Positions 1-8,426 are shown, counted from the stretch's first letter. The stretch: 64,000 nucleotides of DNA from Armatimonas rosea (GCF_014202505.1 NZ_JACHGW010000005.1:1-64000); one strand, 5' to 3'. The notes: generated by a model not told the origin, from the sequence alone. A program made the numbers and translations.

Positions 1-66
1 TGATGCTCGGTCTATGAGAAAGTGGGAACTCTTGAGGCTTCTGCGGTGTCCGCTTTTAATAAAAAG
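1..66. other. Left-edge stretch with no gene seen
   Basis: No reading frame or RNA is convincing here. The stretch lies beyond the terminator of the lnt operon and may be the flank of a gene outside the window. Confidence 0.4.
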
Positions 67-97
67 CTCCGGCCTTCAGGCCGGAGTATTTTACTGC
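61..97 (-). terminator. Rho-independent terminator of the lnt operon
   Basis: A perfect 8-bp GC stem (CTCCGGCC / GGCCGGAG) with a TTCA loop is flanked by an A-run on the left and TATTTTA on the right. Read on the minus strand the stem is followed by CTTTTTATT, as expected for an intrinsic terminator just after the lnt stop codon. The T-rich right side means it could also work for plus-strand transcripts. Confidence 0.85.
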
Positions 98-102
98 CCG
101 CC

Positions 103-1713
103 TCATTGCCCGCCCGTCGATCCCCGCCGCCGCCCCACCACAACGAGTGCTACAGCGCTCCCAGCCGCGCAGAGATAGGCCACTAGATCGCCGATCTGGC
201 TCGCAAGGCTCCGTTCCGTCAGGGGGAGAACGCCTCCCGTGACCGCTCCGGTCTGGCCCAGATCCAGCGAGGCGATGACTTTCCCCTCGGGGCTGATGAT
301 CGCCGAGACCCCCGTGGCGGCGGCGCGGACGATATAGCGGCGGTTCTCCACAGCACGGGTAATCACGATACCAAGATGCTGGTAGGGGCCGGCGGTCTTA
401 CCAAACGACGAGTCCGAGGTGGGCTGAACCAGAAGCTCCGCGCCCTGCTGCACCTCCTGGCGCGCCACCCACGGCAGCACGGACTCGTAGCAGATGATCG
501 TCCCCACTTTCGTGCCATTTGCCAGCGTAAAGACTGCGGGCTTGCTTCCCGGCACGTGGTTCCACTCCGGGGTCGCGCCAAAGCGGGCATAGATCGGGCC
601 CAGGACCTCGTAGAGCGGAAAGAACTCGCCACCGGGGACGAGCACTTGCTTGTCGTAGCGGCCTCCTGTGCTCCCATCGGGCCGCAGGTGCCAGACCGTG
701 TTGGTGTGGGGCCGCGCCTCACCCGAGCCAATCAGCAGGTCTGCTTTCGTCCGAATCGCCAGCTCCGAGAGGTACTTACTGCGCCACTCCGCCCCGATCA
801 GTGGTCCTGCGGCAGCTTCCGGCCAGACGATAAGCTGTGCTTTTGCCCGCTCCGTCAGCGGTGCGTAGTCTGGGACGCCGTCGGATGCCTCCCGCCCTCC
901 CTGAAGTGCTGCCACAGCTATAGTATTACTGGCTTGAGCTTTATGTGCGCTGAAGTCTTGCAGGTCAAACTTGACCGCTGTAAAAAATCCCCAGATCCCG
1001 ATGCTAACAAAAATAATGCCTGCAAAATAGACAGGCTCCTTTGATCGGGACTGCCATGCCTCGGCGAGTTCACCATTGACCAGTGCGATGGCAAACGAGA
1101 GCAGCCACTGTCCGCCGATACTGACGAACTGGAGCCAATACAGGCCGCTACCATGCGCTTGGCTCACAGCCAGGATCATCCACGGGAAGTTCAGGGTTCC
1201 GAGACTCCGAACGAGCTCAAAGGTCACCCAGCCCGCCGCGAAGGCAGCGGGGCGGATTGGGGCGGGGAGCTTGGGAAGCGCCCAGCCCGCGAGCGCCGCA
1301 AAGATCGCGAAGAAGCTGCCCTGAATCGCCGCGAGGCCGATCCAGGGGAAGAGCTTGTCGGCGGGGGTGGTGCCGTTGAGCTCGGAGATCCAGTAGACGC
1401 CGGTGAGAAAGATCGTGAAGCCGAGCCAGAAGCCTAAGCCTCCCCGGTTGGAGCGGGGGGGCTGGAGAGCCTGCGGCTGGAAAGGGCGTGCCGCCCATAA
1501 AAATCCCCATGGCCGGAACGGCCTTTGTGTCGGAGCCTGCGACGACAGCAAGACGCCCCCGTTCATGGGGGCGATCAAAGGAGTGGTCAGCGCCCGGTAG
1601 AACGGAACCAGCGCCACCCAGGCGAGGGGCCAGAGGTTTGCATTGGGGAAGGCCAGCACCAGCAAGACGCCGGAGAGGGGAGCACTCAGCCAGCTCCAGT
1701 TACGCGGTTTCAC
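103..1713 (-). CDS. lnt: Apolipoprotein N-acyltransferase, copy 1, with in-frame repeat insertion
   Basis: Integral membrane enzyme that N-acylates the lipid-modified cysteine of lipoproteins. About 536 aa: N-terminal membrane segments followed by a nitrilase-fold domain with the family Glu-Lys-Cys triad visible at E299 (VWPEAA), K355 (YDKQVLVPGGEF) and C408 (IICYES). I start it at the GTG at 1711-1713, which overlaps the stop of the second lnt copy as GTGA; the longer open frame upstream is antisense noise inside that gene. Residues about 47-92, in the loop after the first hydrophobic segments, do not look like Lnt: they are Pro/Arg/Gln-rich and are encoded by a palindromic repeat found elsewhere in the window. 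The insertion is a whole number of codons, so the frame is preserved. Whether the protein still folds is unknown, but all catalytic motifs downstream are intact. Confidence 0.93.
   Translation of the reverse strand: MKPRNWSWLSAPLSGVLLVLAFPNANLWPLAWVALVPFYRALTTPLIAPMNGGVLLSSQAPTQRPFRPWGFLWAARPFQPQALQPPRSNRGGLGFWLGFTIFLTGVYWISELNGTTPADKLFPWIGLAAIQGSFFAIFAALAGWALPKLPAPIRPAAFAAGWVTFELVRSLGTLNFPWMILAVSQAHGSGLYWLQFVSIGGQWLLSFAIALVNGELAEAWQSRSKEPVYFAGIIFVSIGIWGFFTAVKFDLQDFSAHKAQASNTIAVAALQGGREASDGVPDYAPLTERAKAQLIVWPEAAAGPLIGAEWRSKYLSELAIRTKADLLIGSGEARPHTNTVWHLRPDGSTGGRYDKQVLVPGGEFFPLYEVLGPIYARFGATPEWNHVPGSKPAVFTLANGTKVGTIICYESVLPWVARQEVQQGAELLVQPTSDSSFGKTAGPYQHLGIVITRAVENRRYIVRAAATGVSAIISPEGKVIASLDLGQTGAVTGGVLPLTERSLASQIGDLVAYLCAAGSAVALVVVGRRRGSTGGQ
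1438..1576. repeat. Palindromic repeat A, copy A1, inside lnt
   Basis: About 138 bp bounded by GC-rich complementary ends (CCCCGGTTGGAGCGGGG on the left, GACGCCCCCGTTC...GGGGCGATC on the right). The right half is nearly identical to the copy near 44.1 kb: both contain TGTCGGAGCCTGCGACGACA followed by GC(A/G)AGACGCCCC and end GGGGCGATCAAA. The element is read through by lnt in an open frame of 46 codons. Confidence 0.85.
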
Positions 1714-3008
1714 TCGGGAAGTATAGCACGGACCGAGAGAATCCCTGGCGTCCCTGGTGCAAGTGCCGCCACGACCTTGCCATCGGAGCGGATCAGGGTC
1801 GTGAGTCCCGTGGTCGCAACCTGCGCCACGGGACGCTGGTTCTCCATGGCGCGCAGGATCGCCTGGTCCCGGTGCTGGGCGAGCTCGGCGCTCTGGCCAA
1901 AGCTCTGATCCGACGTCAGAAACAGCAAGAGCTGGGCGCCTGCCTTGGTGCTCTGCGAGGCCACCCAAGGAAAGGCACTCTCAAAGCAGATTCCCACGCC
2001 GATCCGCTGGCCCGACGGAAGCGTGAAGACTCCAGGGGCCGTGCCGTGACGAAAGCTCTCGTGGTGGATACCAAATGCGGCGTAGACCCCCGGAATCCAG
2101 CGCTGGAAGGGGTAGACCTCGCCAAAGGGTGCCAGGCGACGCTTGGCGTAGCGCCCGAGCTCACGGCCCTCGCCGTCGATCAGGAGCGCGAGGTTGGTGG
2201 GGCGCTGGTCAGGGCCGTCTTCGTAGAGCCCGACCAAGAGGGGGATGCCCAGCTCCCGAGCCAAGGCGCAGAGGCGAGTCGTTCCGAGCTCGGTTGCCGC
2301 GCCCTCGGGCCAGACGATCAAGTCGGGGTGGCTCCGTGCCGCTTTTCGGGAGAGAGCGAGGTAGGTCTCGTAGGCGTTAGAGTCGGCGCGCCCGGCCTGG
2401 ATCAGCGCGAGGTGGAGAAAGCGCTGGCGGTGCGGGGTGGGGCGGGGAATCAGCGCGAGGGCGATAGGGATCAGGAGCACGAGGGCAAAGCGGCCCCGGC
2501 GCTGGAGAGCTCCCTCCGCCAGTGTCGCGGAGGTGAAGGCGATCAGAAAACCGAGGCATGGTGCGCCAAGCCAGGTGACCGACGTCGCCAGAGGGATTGC
2601 GCTCGGGGCAGCGTGGGCGCTGGCAAGCGTGAACCAGGGAACCGCGTAGGTGCCCAGGCCACGGAGCCACTCAAACAGCGCCCAGAGGAGGGCAAAGACA
2701 AGCGGCCGTAGCGCGGGGAGGCAGCGTGGCAGGCTGAGGCCATTGACGAGCCCGTAGAGCGCAAAGAGGGCACCCGGAAAGAGCGGGAGCAGGAGCCAGA
2801 GCGGGACGGCCAAGACACGCACCCACTCGGCCCCCAGCAGAAATAGCGCGACTCCAAAGAGATACCCCGCCAGCGTTGCGGAGCGGCGCGTGGAGGAGAG
2901 CGTGTAGAGCAATCCGGGCGCGACCCAGGCAAGCGGCCAGAGGCTTAGGGGGGGAAACGCGAGCGCCAGTAGTATCCCTGCCAGGAGCGCCAGCCCGGTG
3001 GCTTTCAT
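1710..3008 (-). CDS. lnt: Apolipoprotein N-acyltransferase, copy 2
   Basis: Second Lnt, 432 aa, immediately upstream of copy 1 in the same transcription unit and overlapping it by 4 bp. The N-terminal half is hydrophobic with several membrane segments; the nitrilase domain carries E235 (VWPEGA), K289 (RYAKRRLAPFGE) and C341 (GICFES). It lacks the insertion seen in copy 1 and is shorter than E. coli Lnt (512 aa). The two proteins are clearly divergent rather than a recent duplication. Some actinobacteria and other phyla have two Lnt paralogues with different roles, and one could act on a non-lipoprotein substrate; the sequence does not settle this. It starts 16 nt after the HMG-CoA lyase gene, so it is probably co-transcribed with it. 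Confidence 0.93.
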   Translation of the reverse strand: MKATGLALLAGILLALAFPPLSLWPLAWVAPGLLYTLSSTRRSATLAGYLFGVALFLLGAEWVRVLAVPLWLLLPLFPGALFALYGLVNGLSLPRCLPALRPLVFALLWALFEWLRGLGTYAVPWFTLASAHAAPSAIPLATSVTWLGAPCLGFLIAFTSATLAEGALQRRGRFALVLLIPIALALIPRPTPHRQRFLHLALIQAGRADSNAYETYLALSRKAARSHPDLIVWPEGAATELGTTRLCALARELGIPLLVGLYEDGPDQRPTNLALLIDGEGRELGRYAKRRLAPFGEVYPFQRWIPGVYAAFGIHHESFRHGTAPGVFTLPSGQRIGVGICFESAFPWVASQSTKAGAQLLLFLTSDQSFGQSAELAQHRDQAILRAMENQRPVAQVATTGLTTLIRSDGKVVAALAPGTPGILSVRAILPE

Positions 3009-3024
3009 ACCCGTGCCCGTCGGG

Positions 3025-3879
3025 TCACCGGGTCAGCTCCTGCCGAAGCCAGGCCCCGACCGCTGCCAACCTCACGGGATCAACCCCCGTCGCGATCCCC
3101 TGGCCCTCCAGAAAAGCCACGAGGCGCTCGGTGGCGAGGTTCCCCGCAGCCCCCGGTGCAAAGGGGCAACCCCCGAGCCCGCCCACCGCACTATCGAAGC
3201 AGCGTAGCCCATAGTCCAGCCCCAGCGCGACTCCCGTCAGTGCCTCCCCGCTAGTATCATGGAAGTGCCCCGCCAGCCGTGCGGGCGCAACAACCTTCGT
3301 GACTGCTTCCAGTAGCGCGGCAAAGTCCGCACGGGTTGCGCGTCCCAGTGTCTCTCCCAAGGCGAGCTCATCGGCAGCTGCCAGCCGCTCGGCGACACGG
3401 ACGACGGCTTCGGGGGCGATATTGCCCTCATACGGGCAGTGGGTGACGGTCGAGAGATAGACCCGGACCCGGAGGCCCGCTGCCTGAATCTCGGGGATTA
3501 GTGCCGTAAACTCCGCCAAGGCCTCCGCGACACTCCGCCCCGTGTTCTTTTGCGAAAAACTCTCTGAGGCCGCCGTAAACAGGCTCACGGTCTGGACGGC
3601 GGTCTTGTCCAGTCGCTCCCAGCCCTTGCGATTGGGGATCAACACATGGCGCTGGATGCCCGGAACGGCCTGCACCCCCGCGATCACGGCCTCACTGTCC
3701 GCCATCGCCGGGACGAGCCTAGGGTGCACCAGCGCGCCCACCTCGATCTCCTGCAACCCTACATCGGCGAGGCGCTCGATCAGCGCGACCTTGGTGGCGG
3801 TGGGGAGGAGGATCGGCTCATTTTGTAGTCCATCCCGTGGGCCAACCTCGACCACTCGAACCGTATCGGCGATGTCCAT
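3025..3879 (-). CDS. mvaB: Hydroxymethylglutaryl-CoA lyase
   Basis: Cleaves HMG-CoA to acetyl-CoA and acetoacetate, usually the last step of leucine catabolism; cytoplasmic TIM barrel. 284 aa. Family motifs: VGPRDGLQNE at 12-21, metal-binding HFHD at 205-208, and the signature GGLGGCPFAPGA with active-site Cys238. No other leucine-degradation gene is nearby; the downstream neighbours are the two lnt genes, so the linkage looks positional. The start codon lies 5 nt after a GGTAGAAT box with no Shine-Dalgarno sequence, suggesting its own leaderless promoter inside the larger minus-strand cluster. Confidence 0.93.
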   Translation of the reverse strand: MDIADTVRVVEVGPRDGLQNEPILLPTATKVALIERLADVGLQEIEVGALVHPRLVPAMADSEAVIAGVQAVPGIQRHVLIPNRKGWERLDKTAVQTVSLFTAASESFSQKNTGRSVAEALAEFTALIPEIQAAGLRVRVYLSTVTHCPYEGNIAPEAVVRVAERLAAADELALGETLGRATRADFAALLEAVTKVVAPARLAGHFHDTSGEALTGVALGLDYGLRCFDSAVGGLGGCPFAPGAAGNLATERLVAFLEGQGIATGVDPVRLAAVGAWLRQELTR

Positions 3880-3896
3880 AGGGCTATTCTACCCGC

Positions 3897-4340
3897 TCAG
3901 CCCTCGATCACCCGAAAGTCTCGCAGGCGCTGGAGTGTCTCGGCGACGATCTCAATCAGCCGAATCAACCGCTCTTGCTCGGTCACGACCCCGTAGGTAT
4001 CACAGGTCAGCAACCCTGGCCCCAGCTCCAGCACAAAGCGCTCCGAGAGCAGCGCCTCCCGGTAGCCAGGAAGCGCCAGCAAGCTCTCCGCCACGAGTGC
4101 ATGGCTCGTCGCCAGCTCTGTCCCTTGATTCGTCCGCTCCAGACGAAAGGCGAACGGCTTCCGCAAAACACACGCCGCCCCCACCCGCGTCATCGGAATC
4201 AGGCTCGTCGGCTCCACCTCAACACGGAGTGTCCACGGAGGCACAGAGACTAACACATGCTCATTAACAAAGAAATCGCCGGGCTGATACTGCCCGGCGA
4301 AGTGTTCCGCGGTTCGTTGCCAAACGAGTATTCGAGACAC
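3897..4340 (-). CDS. Conserved-looking hypothetical protein
   Basis: 147 aa, GTG start 8 nt downstream of the preceding gene's stop, with a weak TAAGG upstream. No signal peptide or membrane segment. The N-terminal half has alternating beta-like hydrophobicity (VLVSVPPWTLRVEVEP) and the C-terminal third is helical, ending in a Leu/Arg/Glu-rich segment (LIRLIEIVAETLQRLR). I do not recognise a family. Order and spacing suggest it is co-transcribed with the STAND regulator and the AT-rich orphan upstream. GC content is close to the genome norm, unlike its upstream neighbour. Confidence 0.7.
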   Translation of the reverse strand: MSRILVWQRTAEHFAGQYQPGDFFVNEHVLVSVPPWTLRVEVEPTSLIPMTRVGAACVLRKPFAFRLERTNQGTELATSHALVAESLLALPGYREALLSERFVLELGPGLLTCDTYGVVTEQERLIRLIEIVAETLQRLRDFRVIEG

Positions 4341-4348
4341 ACGAAGCC

Positions 4349-4840
4349 TTACTTGATGACTTGAAAAGTTACTGCTCCCTGGAAGTCATCATGATCTTGT
4401 CCCTGAGGGCTTTCGCAGGCAAAAATAAATGTATACCCACGTGATTCACTTACGTTGATATCACTGAAATCAAAATCAACTGTGGCTTCGATTGATCTTT
4501 TTTCTTTTTTTGTTATGTTGAATTCCCATTTGAATGATTTATCGAAATATGAAGATTTAATGGTTTTTGCGTTGCTGTTATCTATATTTGTCACAAAAAG
4601 TAGTGTTTTATGTTGTACTAAATCCGGGTCTATGTCTTTTTCGAAGTTCATTTTTAACGTTATTTTTGTTTTTCCTGATGGTTTTATCTTTATTTTTGAG
4701 GCAAATGGATGCCTTGTGAAGAGGCCTCCGCCATCAGGATTGACATCGTCTCCTCCCACAATAATAGTAATGGGGAGATGGGGGCCGCCATGAAGGCGAA
4801 ACTCATTGGTAGAGTCTTGTTTGCGTTGTTGTTCTGTCAT
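4349..4840 (-). CDS. AT-rich orphan protein coupled to STAND regulator
   Basis: 163 aa, overlapping the STAND gene's stop as ATGA, so probably translated by re-initiation. Noticeably richer in A/T than everything around it, with Lys, Asn, Asp and Phe-rich composition. The sequence reads as a beta-sandwich: amphipathic strands such as KIKIKPSGKTKITLKMNF and a closing GAVTFQVIK. No signal peptide. No family recognised. The composition change begins within the 3' part of the STAND gene (about 4.85-5.4 kb is also AT-richer), so the two may have arrived together. A role as the effector or partner of the STAND protein is a guess from the coupling. Confidence 0.7.
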   Translation of the reverse strand: MTEQQRKQDSTNEFRLHGGPHLPITIIVGGDDVNPDGGGLFTRHPFASKIKIKPSGKTKITLKMNFEKDIDPDLVQHKTLLFVTNIDNSNAKTIKSSYFDKSFKWEFNITKKEKRSIEATVDFDFSDINVSESRGYTFIFACESPQGQDHDDFQGAVTFQVIK

Positions 4841-7461
4841 AATAGATACTCCTTGAAATGCTTCACTAAGCCCTGGAGAGGTAGTAAAGTGCCTTCAACC
4901 ACATTTACATGGTAGTGTTCCGCTAAATTTTGTTGTACGGACTCTTGGATGCGATTATAACGATCATCCTCTGATAGTGCAATAGGAGTGTTTTGTTGAC
5001 TGCGGATCGTCTCGAGCTTTCCGATACAGCGTGCTAAGGTAGCTGATGGTGCTTGGATCTGGTTCAAACAAAAAAGAAGATAGAGAAGGTTTGTGACCAT
5101 TCCAAGGCCCGTCTCTCCCTCAATATCGATTCTTAACTCTAGTGCCTGGCAAAGAAGTGCAAGTGCTTCGGAAGAACGTCCACACTCCAGAGCTATTATG
5201 CCTAGATTATTTAGGGTATAGAGTTCGGTTAATCCATCTTTTAGCTGGTGGCTGAGTACAAGATTCTCGCGCAGGATGGCTTCGGCATCATCAAGATGCC
5301 CCGCACGCATCTGTACAGTGCCCAAGTTGAACAGTATGCTAACTAGACGCTGAGGGTGAGGATGAAGTCTGTAGTAAGAGAGGCTCTGCTCCAGATAGAG
5401 ATGTGCTTTGTCGTAGTCGTGCTCATCACTGGCAAGCGTTCCTAGGTTTCCTTGCATCACAGCCACTTCTGCCGCGTCTTTCTCCGCCGCAAAAAGTTCC
5501 AGAGCTTGCTCCATATCTGCTTTAGCCTCTGGTAGACGGTGTAGGTTCATGGCGAGAGAGCCGCGTGAGCGTAAGGCATGTGCACGTAGCAGTGGTGGTG
5601 CATCTGGGAAGGCGGTGAGAAGCTCCGTGAGGCGGTTGTGGCCCTCGACCAGATACTCGCGGATAAGCCAGAACCAGAGAATAGACTTTGCAAGACGCAG
5701 GGAAAGCTCGCCATTTTGGGGTTTTGCCAAGGCGGCCCGCAGATTCGGATGCTCTGTCTCTAGCCTATCTAGCCAGGCTTTCTGCTCAGGGCCGCGGAGA
5801 TGGGGCTCGGCTTCTTCGGCGAGGGCGGTGAAGTGCTCTAGGTGGCGCAGGCGGAACGTGGAGAGCTCGTCGGCTTCTTGGAGCTTCTCTAGACCGTACT
5901 CGCGGACGGTCTCTAGGATGCGGTAGCGCTCATCAGAATCACTGTCACGTAGCAAGAGAGACTTGCGGACGAGGCCAAAGAGAGCATCGAGGACAGCATA
6001 ATCGGGGAGGGTATCGTCGGAGCAGACCGCCTCAAGCGACTCCAGCGTAAAGCCACCCGCAAAGACCGAGAGCCGCCGCCAGAGGATGCGCTCCTCGTCG
6101 GTGAGGAGGTTGTGGCTCCAGTCGAGAGCGCCGCGGAGGGTCTGCTGGCGGGGGAGGGCGGTGCGGCTGCCCCGTGTGAGAAACCTGAAGCGGTCCTCCA
6201 AGCGCTTCTCGATCTGCTCTAGCGAGAGCGCGCTCATCCACGCTGCTGCCAGCTCCAGCGCGAGGGGGATGCCGTCTAAGCGGCGGCAGATTCGGGCGAC
6301 ACTGGCACCGTTGGCGGTGGTCAGGCGGAAGTTCGGGGACGTGGCCGTCGCCCGCTCCACAAAGAGCTGAATCGCTTCATAGCGTAGCAGTCGAGCGGGC
6401 TGGGTGAGTGTCTCGGGGGGGAGGGCAAGGCCGGGCAGGGGCCAGGCGACCTCGCCAAAGAGCTCCAGTGCCTCGCGGCTGGTGGCCAGAACCGTGACCG
6501 CGGGACAGTGGGCCAGTACCTGCTCCGTGAAGCGCGTGGCGGCGGCGACGACGTGCTCACAGTTGTCTAGGATCAGCAGGAGCTTACGCGGAGCCAGGTG
6601 GGCAAGGAGTGTCTCCAGCAGGTCTGCCCTCGCATCCTCCCGCACCCGAAGCGCCGCCGCGACCGCACGGGGAAGCAGGGCCTCATCTGCGACAGGGGCG
6701 AGGTCCACAAACCAGACCCCACCCGGGTACTCCATCAGGAGCTCATCCCCCACGCGGAGCGAGAGGCGTGTCTTGCCATTTCCACCTGCGCCAAGCACCG
6801 TCAGGAGGCGGGTTTGGGATAAGAGCCGCTCGACCTCCGCGCATTCTTTTTCACGCCCAATAAAGGTGGTCAGCGTCCGTGGCAAGTTATGAGGAGGCAG
6901 TGAGGCACTCGCAAGGGGAGGGAAGTCGGTGGGAAGGCCTTGTGCGACAAATTGATAGAGGCGCTCAGGGCGCTCCAGGCTACGAAGCTGCTGTGTGCCG
7001 AGGTCTTTGAGCTGCGTGGCTGCGGCAGGCTCCGCTTCCTCGATGAGCCGAGCGGTCGTCTCGGTGAGGACAAGCTGCATCCCATGACTGAGCTCCAGAA
7101 CCCGCGCCGCCCGGCTGAGCGCCAGCCCAAAGTAGTCGCCGTCTCGGTACTGCGCCTCGCCCGTGCTGAGAACCGTGCGGATGGCAAACGCCTCGCCAAA
7201 CTCCTGGAAGAGCGCCTGCTGAAGCGCGACTGCCATGTCCCGCGCTGCAAGCGCCGTGGGAAAGGCGATAAAGAAGCCATCGCCCCGTGCCTTGAAGACA
7301 TCCCCTTGATAGCGTGCGCTGAGCTCGTGGACACGGGCATCGTGCCAGGCAAGACGCTCACGCATGAGTGCCCCATTCTCCTGCCAGAGGCGAGTGCTCC
7401 CCACAATATCGGTACACAAAAATGTCACCGTGACAAGTTTGGGATCAAGCTCTCGGGCCAT
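4837..7461 (-). CDS. STAND regulator: class III cyclase-like head, NB-ARC ATPase, TPR tail
   Basis: 874 aa, cytoplasmic. Residues 8-130 are a class III nucleotidyl-cyclase homology domain: metal-binding D18 (TDIVGSTRL) and D61 (ARGDGFF) are present and R120 is present, but the transition-state Asn of the usual ALNRAAR motif is Ser116 (ALSRAAR). Residues about 195-470 are an NB-ARC/AfsR-type ATPase with Walker A GAGGNGKT (224-231) and Walker B LLLILDNC (294-301). The rest is TPR-like helices (about 600-830). No C-terminal HTH is seen, so it is a signalling or scaffold ATPase rather than an obvious DNA binder. The start has a GCTATACT box 6 nt upstream. Whether it makes cAMP is uncertain given the Ser substitution. 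Confidence 0.88.
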   Translation of the reverse strand: MARELDPKLVTVTFLCTDIVGSTRLWQENGALMRERLAWHDARVHELSARYQGDVFKARGDGFFIAFPTALAARDMAVALQQALFQEFGEAFAIRTVLSTGEAQYRDGDYFGLALSRAARVLELSHGMQLVLTETTARLIEEAEPAAATQLKDLGTQQLRSLERPERLYQFVAQGLPTDFPPLASASLPPHNLPRTLTTFIGREKECAEVERLLSQTRLLTVLGAGGNGKTRLSLRVGDELLMEYPGGVWFVDLAPVADEALLPRAVAAALRVREDARADLLETLLAHLAPRKLLLILDNCEHVVAAATRFTEQVLAHCPAVTVLATSREALELFGEVAWPLPGLALPPETLTQPARLLRYEAIQLFVERATATSPNFRLTTANGASVARICRRLDGIPLALELAAAWMSALSLEQIEKRLEDRFRFLTRGSRTALPRQQTLRGALDWSHNLLTDEERILWRRLSVFAGGFTLESLEAVCSDDTLPDYAVLDALFGLVRKSLLLRDSDSDERYRILETVREYGLEKLQEADELSTFRLRHLEHFTALAEEAEPHLRGPEQKAWLDRLETEHPNLRAALAKPQNGELSLRLAKSILWFWLIREYLVEGHNRLTELLTAFPDAPPLLRAHALRSRGSLAMNLHRLPEAKADMEQALELFAAEKDAAEVAVMQGNLGTLASDEHDYDKAHLYLEQSLSYYRLHPHPQRLVSILFNLGTVQMRAGHLDDAEAILRENLVLSHQLKDGLTELYTLNNLGIIALECGRSSEALALLCQALELRIDIEGETGLGMVTNLLYLLFCLNQIQAPSATLARCIGKLETIRSQQNTPIALSEDDRYNRIQESVQQNLAEHYHVNVVEGTLLPLQGLVKHFKEYLL

Positions 7462-7486
7462 GAGGCTAGTATAGCGGGAAATGGCC

Positions 7487-7515
7487 TTGCAGGCATAATA
7501 CCCCTATGATAAAAT
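7487..7515 (+). promoter_or_regulatory. tRNA-Thr promoter
   Basis: TTGCAG, 17-bp spacer, TAAAAT, ending 9 nt before the tRNA. The divergent tRNA-Arg promoter near 46.4 kb has the same -35 hexamer and spacer (TTGCAG-17-TATACT), which supports both. Confidence 0.65.
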
Positions 7516-7524
7516 TTGACTCGC

Positions 7525-7596
7525 GCCGACATGGCTCAGCGGTAGAGCAGCTGTTTCGTAAACAGCAGGTCACCGGTTCGAATCCGGTTGTCGGCT
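7525..7596 (+). tRNA. tRNA-Thr (anticodon CGT)
   Basis: 72-nt cloverleaf: acceptor GCCGACA/TGTCGGC, D-arm GCTC...GAGC, anticodon stem GCTGT/ACAGC with loop TTCGTAA giving anticodon CGT (reads ACG), T-arm CCGG-TTCGAAT-CCGG. The 3' CCA is not encoded, so it depends on the CCA-adding enzyme encoded at 60.2-61.6 kb. An intrinsic terminator follows at once. Confidence 0.96.
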
Positions 7597-7601
7597 TATC
7601 T

Positions 7602-7648
7602 ACGAAGGGGGGGATTCTGCCCCAGAATCGCCCCCTTCGTTCGTTTTT
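7602..7648 (+). terminator. Intrinsic terminator after tRNA-Thr
   Basis: Long stem ACGAAGGGGG...GATTCTG / CAGAATC...CCCCCTTCGT with a small loop, followed by TCGTTTTT. Confidence 0.9.
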
Positions 7649-7844
7649 GACAGTATCTTGCATGGCAGTAGCAGCACCGCTTTCGATGTCTGAAATGAGG
7701 TGTGCGTACCGATCCATCGTTTAAAGCAGTAGGCTAATGGCGGATCCATGCCGGTTGTGAACACCAGGCCCCACTCGTTCCCCCAAGTCTTGCCGGTAGA
7801 TCAGGCACTCGCCATTGCGGAACAAAATTGGGCATACTCTGCCC
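7649..7844. other. Intergenic spacer before the DUF421 gene
   Basis: About 200 nt with no convincing gene. Immediately before the next start codon there is GGGCATACT (about 7831-7839), a -10-like box 5 nt from the ATG. Confidence 0.4.
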
Positions 7845-8426
7845 ATGGGTACTCTATGGATGCATCCGTGGGAGCTGGAGCCTTTGCTCCTCCCGCATAT
7901 CTCTTGGCTGGAAAAAGTGGTTCGGCCGCTTGTGGTCTATGGGTTTCTTCTGGTGGCGTTTCGTTTCTCGGGTAAGCGTGAGCTGGGCCAGGCCACTCTC
8001 TTTGATTTCCTAATCCTGCTGCTGATCTCCAATGTGGTGCAGAACGCGATGATCGGTGATGACAACTCCATTGGGGGCTCGTTTGCAGGGGTGGCGGTGC
8101 TGCTGACTCTCTCGTGGGGGCTCAATAAAATCACGGCGCGCTCGCCGCTGCTCCGCAAGATTCTGGAGGGCTCCCCGACTCTCTTGGTCCACAATGGCCA
8201 GGTCCTCGACAAGGCCATGCGCAAGGAGAGTGTGGCCATCAACGACCTGCTCACGGCGTTTCGGGAGCAGGGGATCGCCTCCGTCTCCGAGGTACGCTAC
8301 GCGGTACTGGAGCTCGATGGCAAGATTAGCATCATCCGCAACGATGCCCCCGTTCCCATGAGCCGTGAGGACTGCGTGGTCGAAGAGATTCGGGTGCAGG
8401 CAGCGGGACTAGAGCCGACGGCTTAG
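7845..8426 (+). CDS. DUF421 (YetF/YcaP-type) membrane protein
   Basis: 193 aa from the ATG at 7845; an upstream in-frame ATG at 7815 falls before the apparent -10 box, so I prefer the later start, which has no Shine-Dalgarno sequence and is likely leaderless. The first 100 residues hold about three membrane helices (PLVVYGFLLVAFRFSG, FLILLLISNVVQNAMIG, AGVAVLLTLSWGLNKIT). The family core GKRELGQATLFDFLILLLIS is characteristic of DUF421. The C-terminal cytoplasmic domain contains the family's INDLLTAFREQGI...VRYAVLELDGKISI. The function of the family is poorly known (YetF relatives have been linked to spores and membranes). It overlaps the convergent beta-strand protein gene by 18 bp. Confidence 0.88.
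   Translation: MGTLWMHPWELEPLLLPHISWLEKVVRPLVVYGFLLVAFRFSGKRELGQATLFDFLILLLISNVVQNAMIGDDNSIGGSFAGVAVLLTLSWGLNKITARSPLLRKILEGSPTLLVHNGQVLDKAMRKESVAINDLLTAFREQGIASVSEVRYAVLELDGKISIIRNDAPVPMSREDCVVEEIRVQAAGLEPTA

Noticed and set aside
1714..1968. 85-residue N-terminal extension of the first lnt
   Set aside because: It overlaps the well-supported 3' end of the second lnt in another frame, and the GTG at 1711-1713 gives a normal Lnt start.
1488..2711. 407-codon plus-strand open frame
   Set aside because: Antisense to both lnt genes and running through repeat A1; composition is not protein-like.
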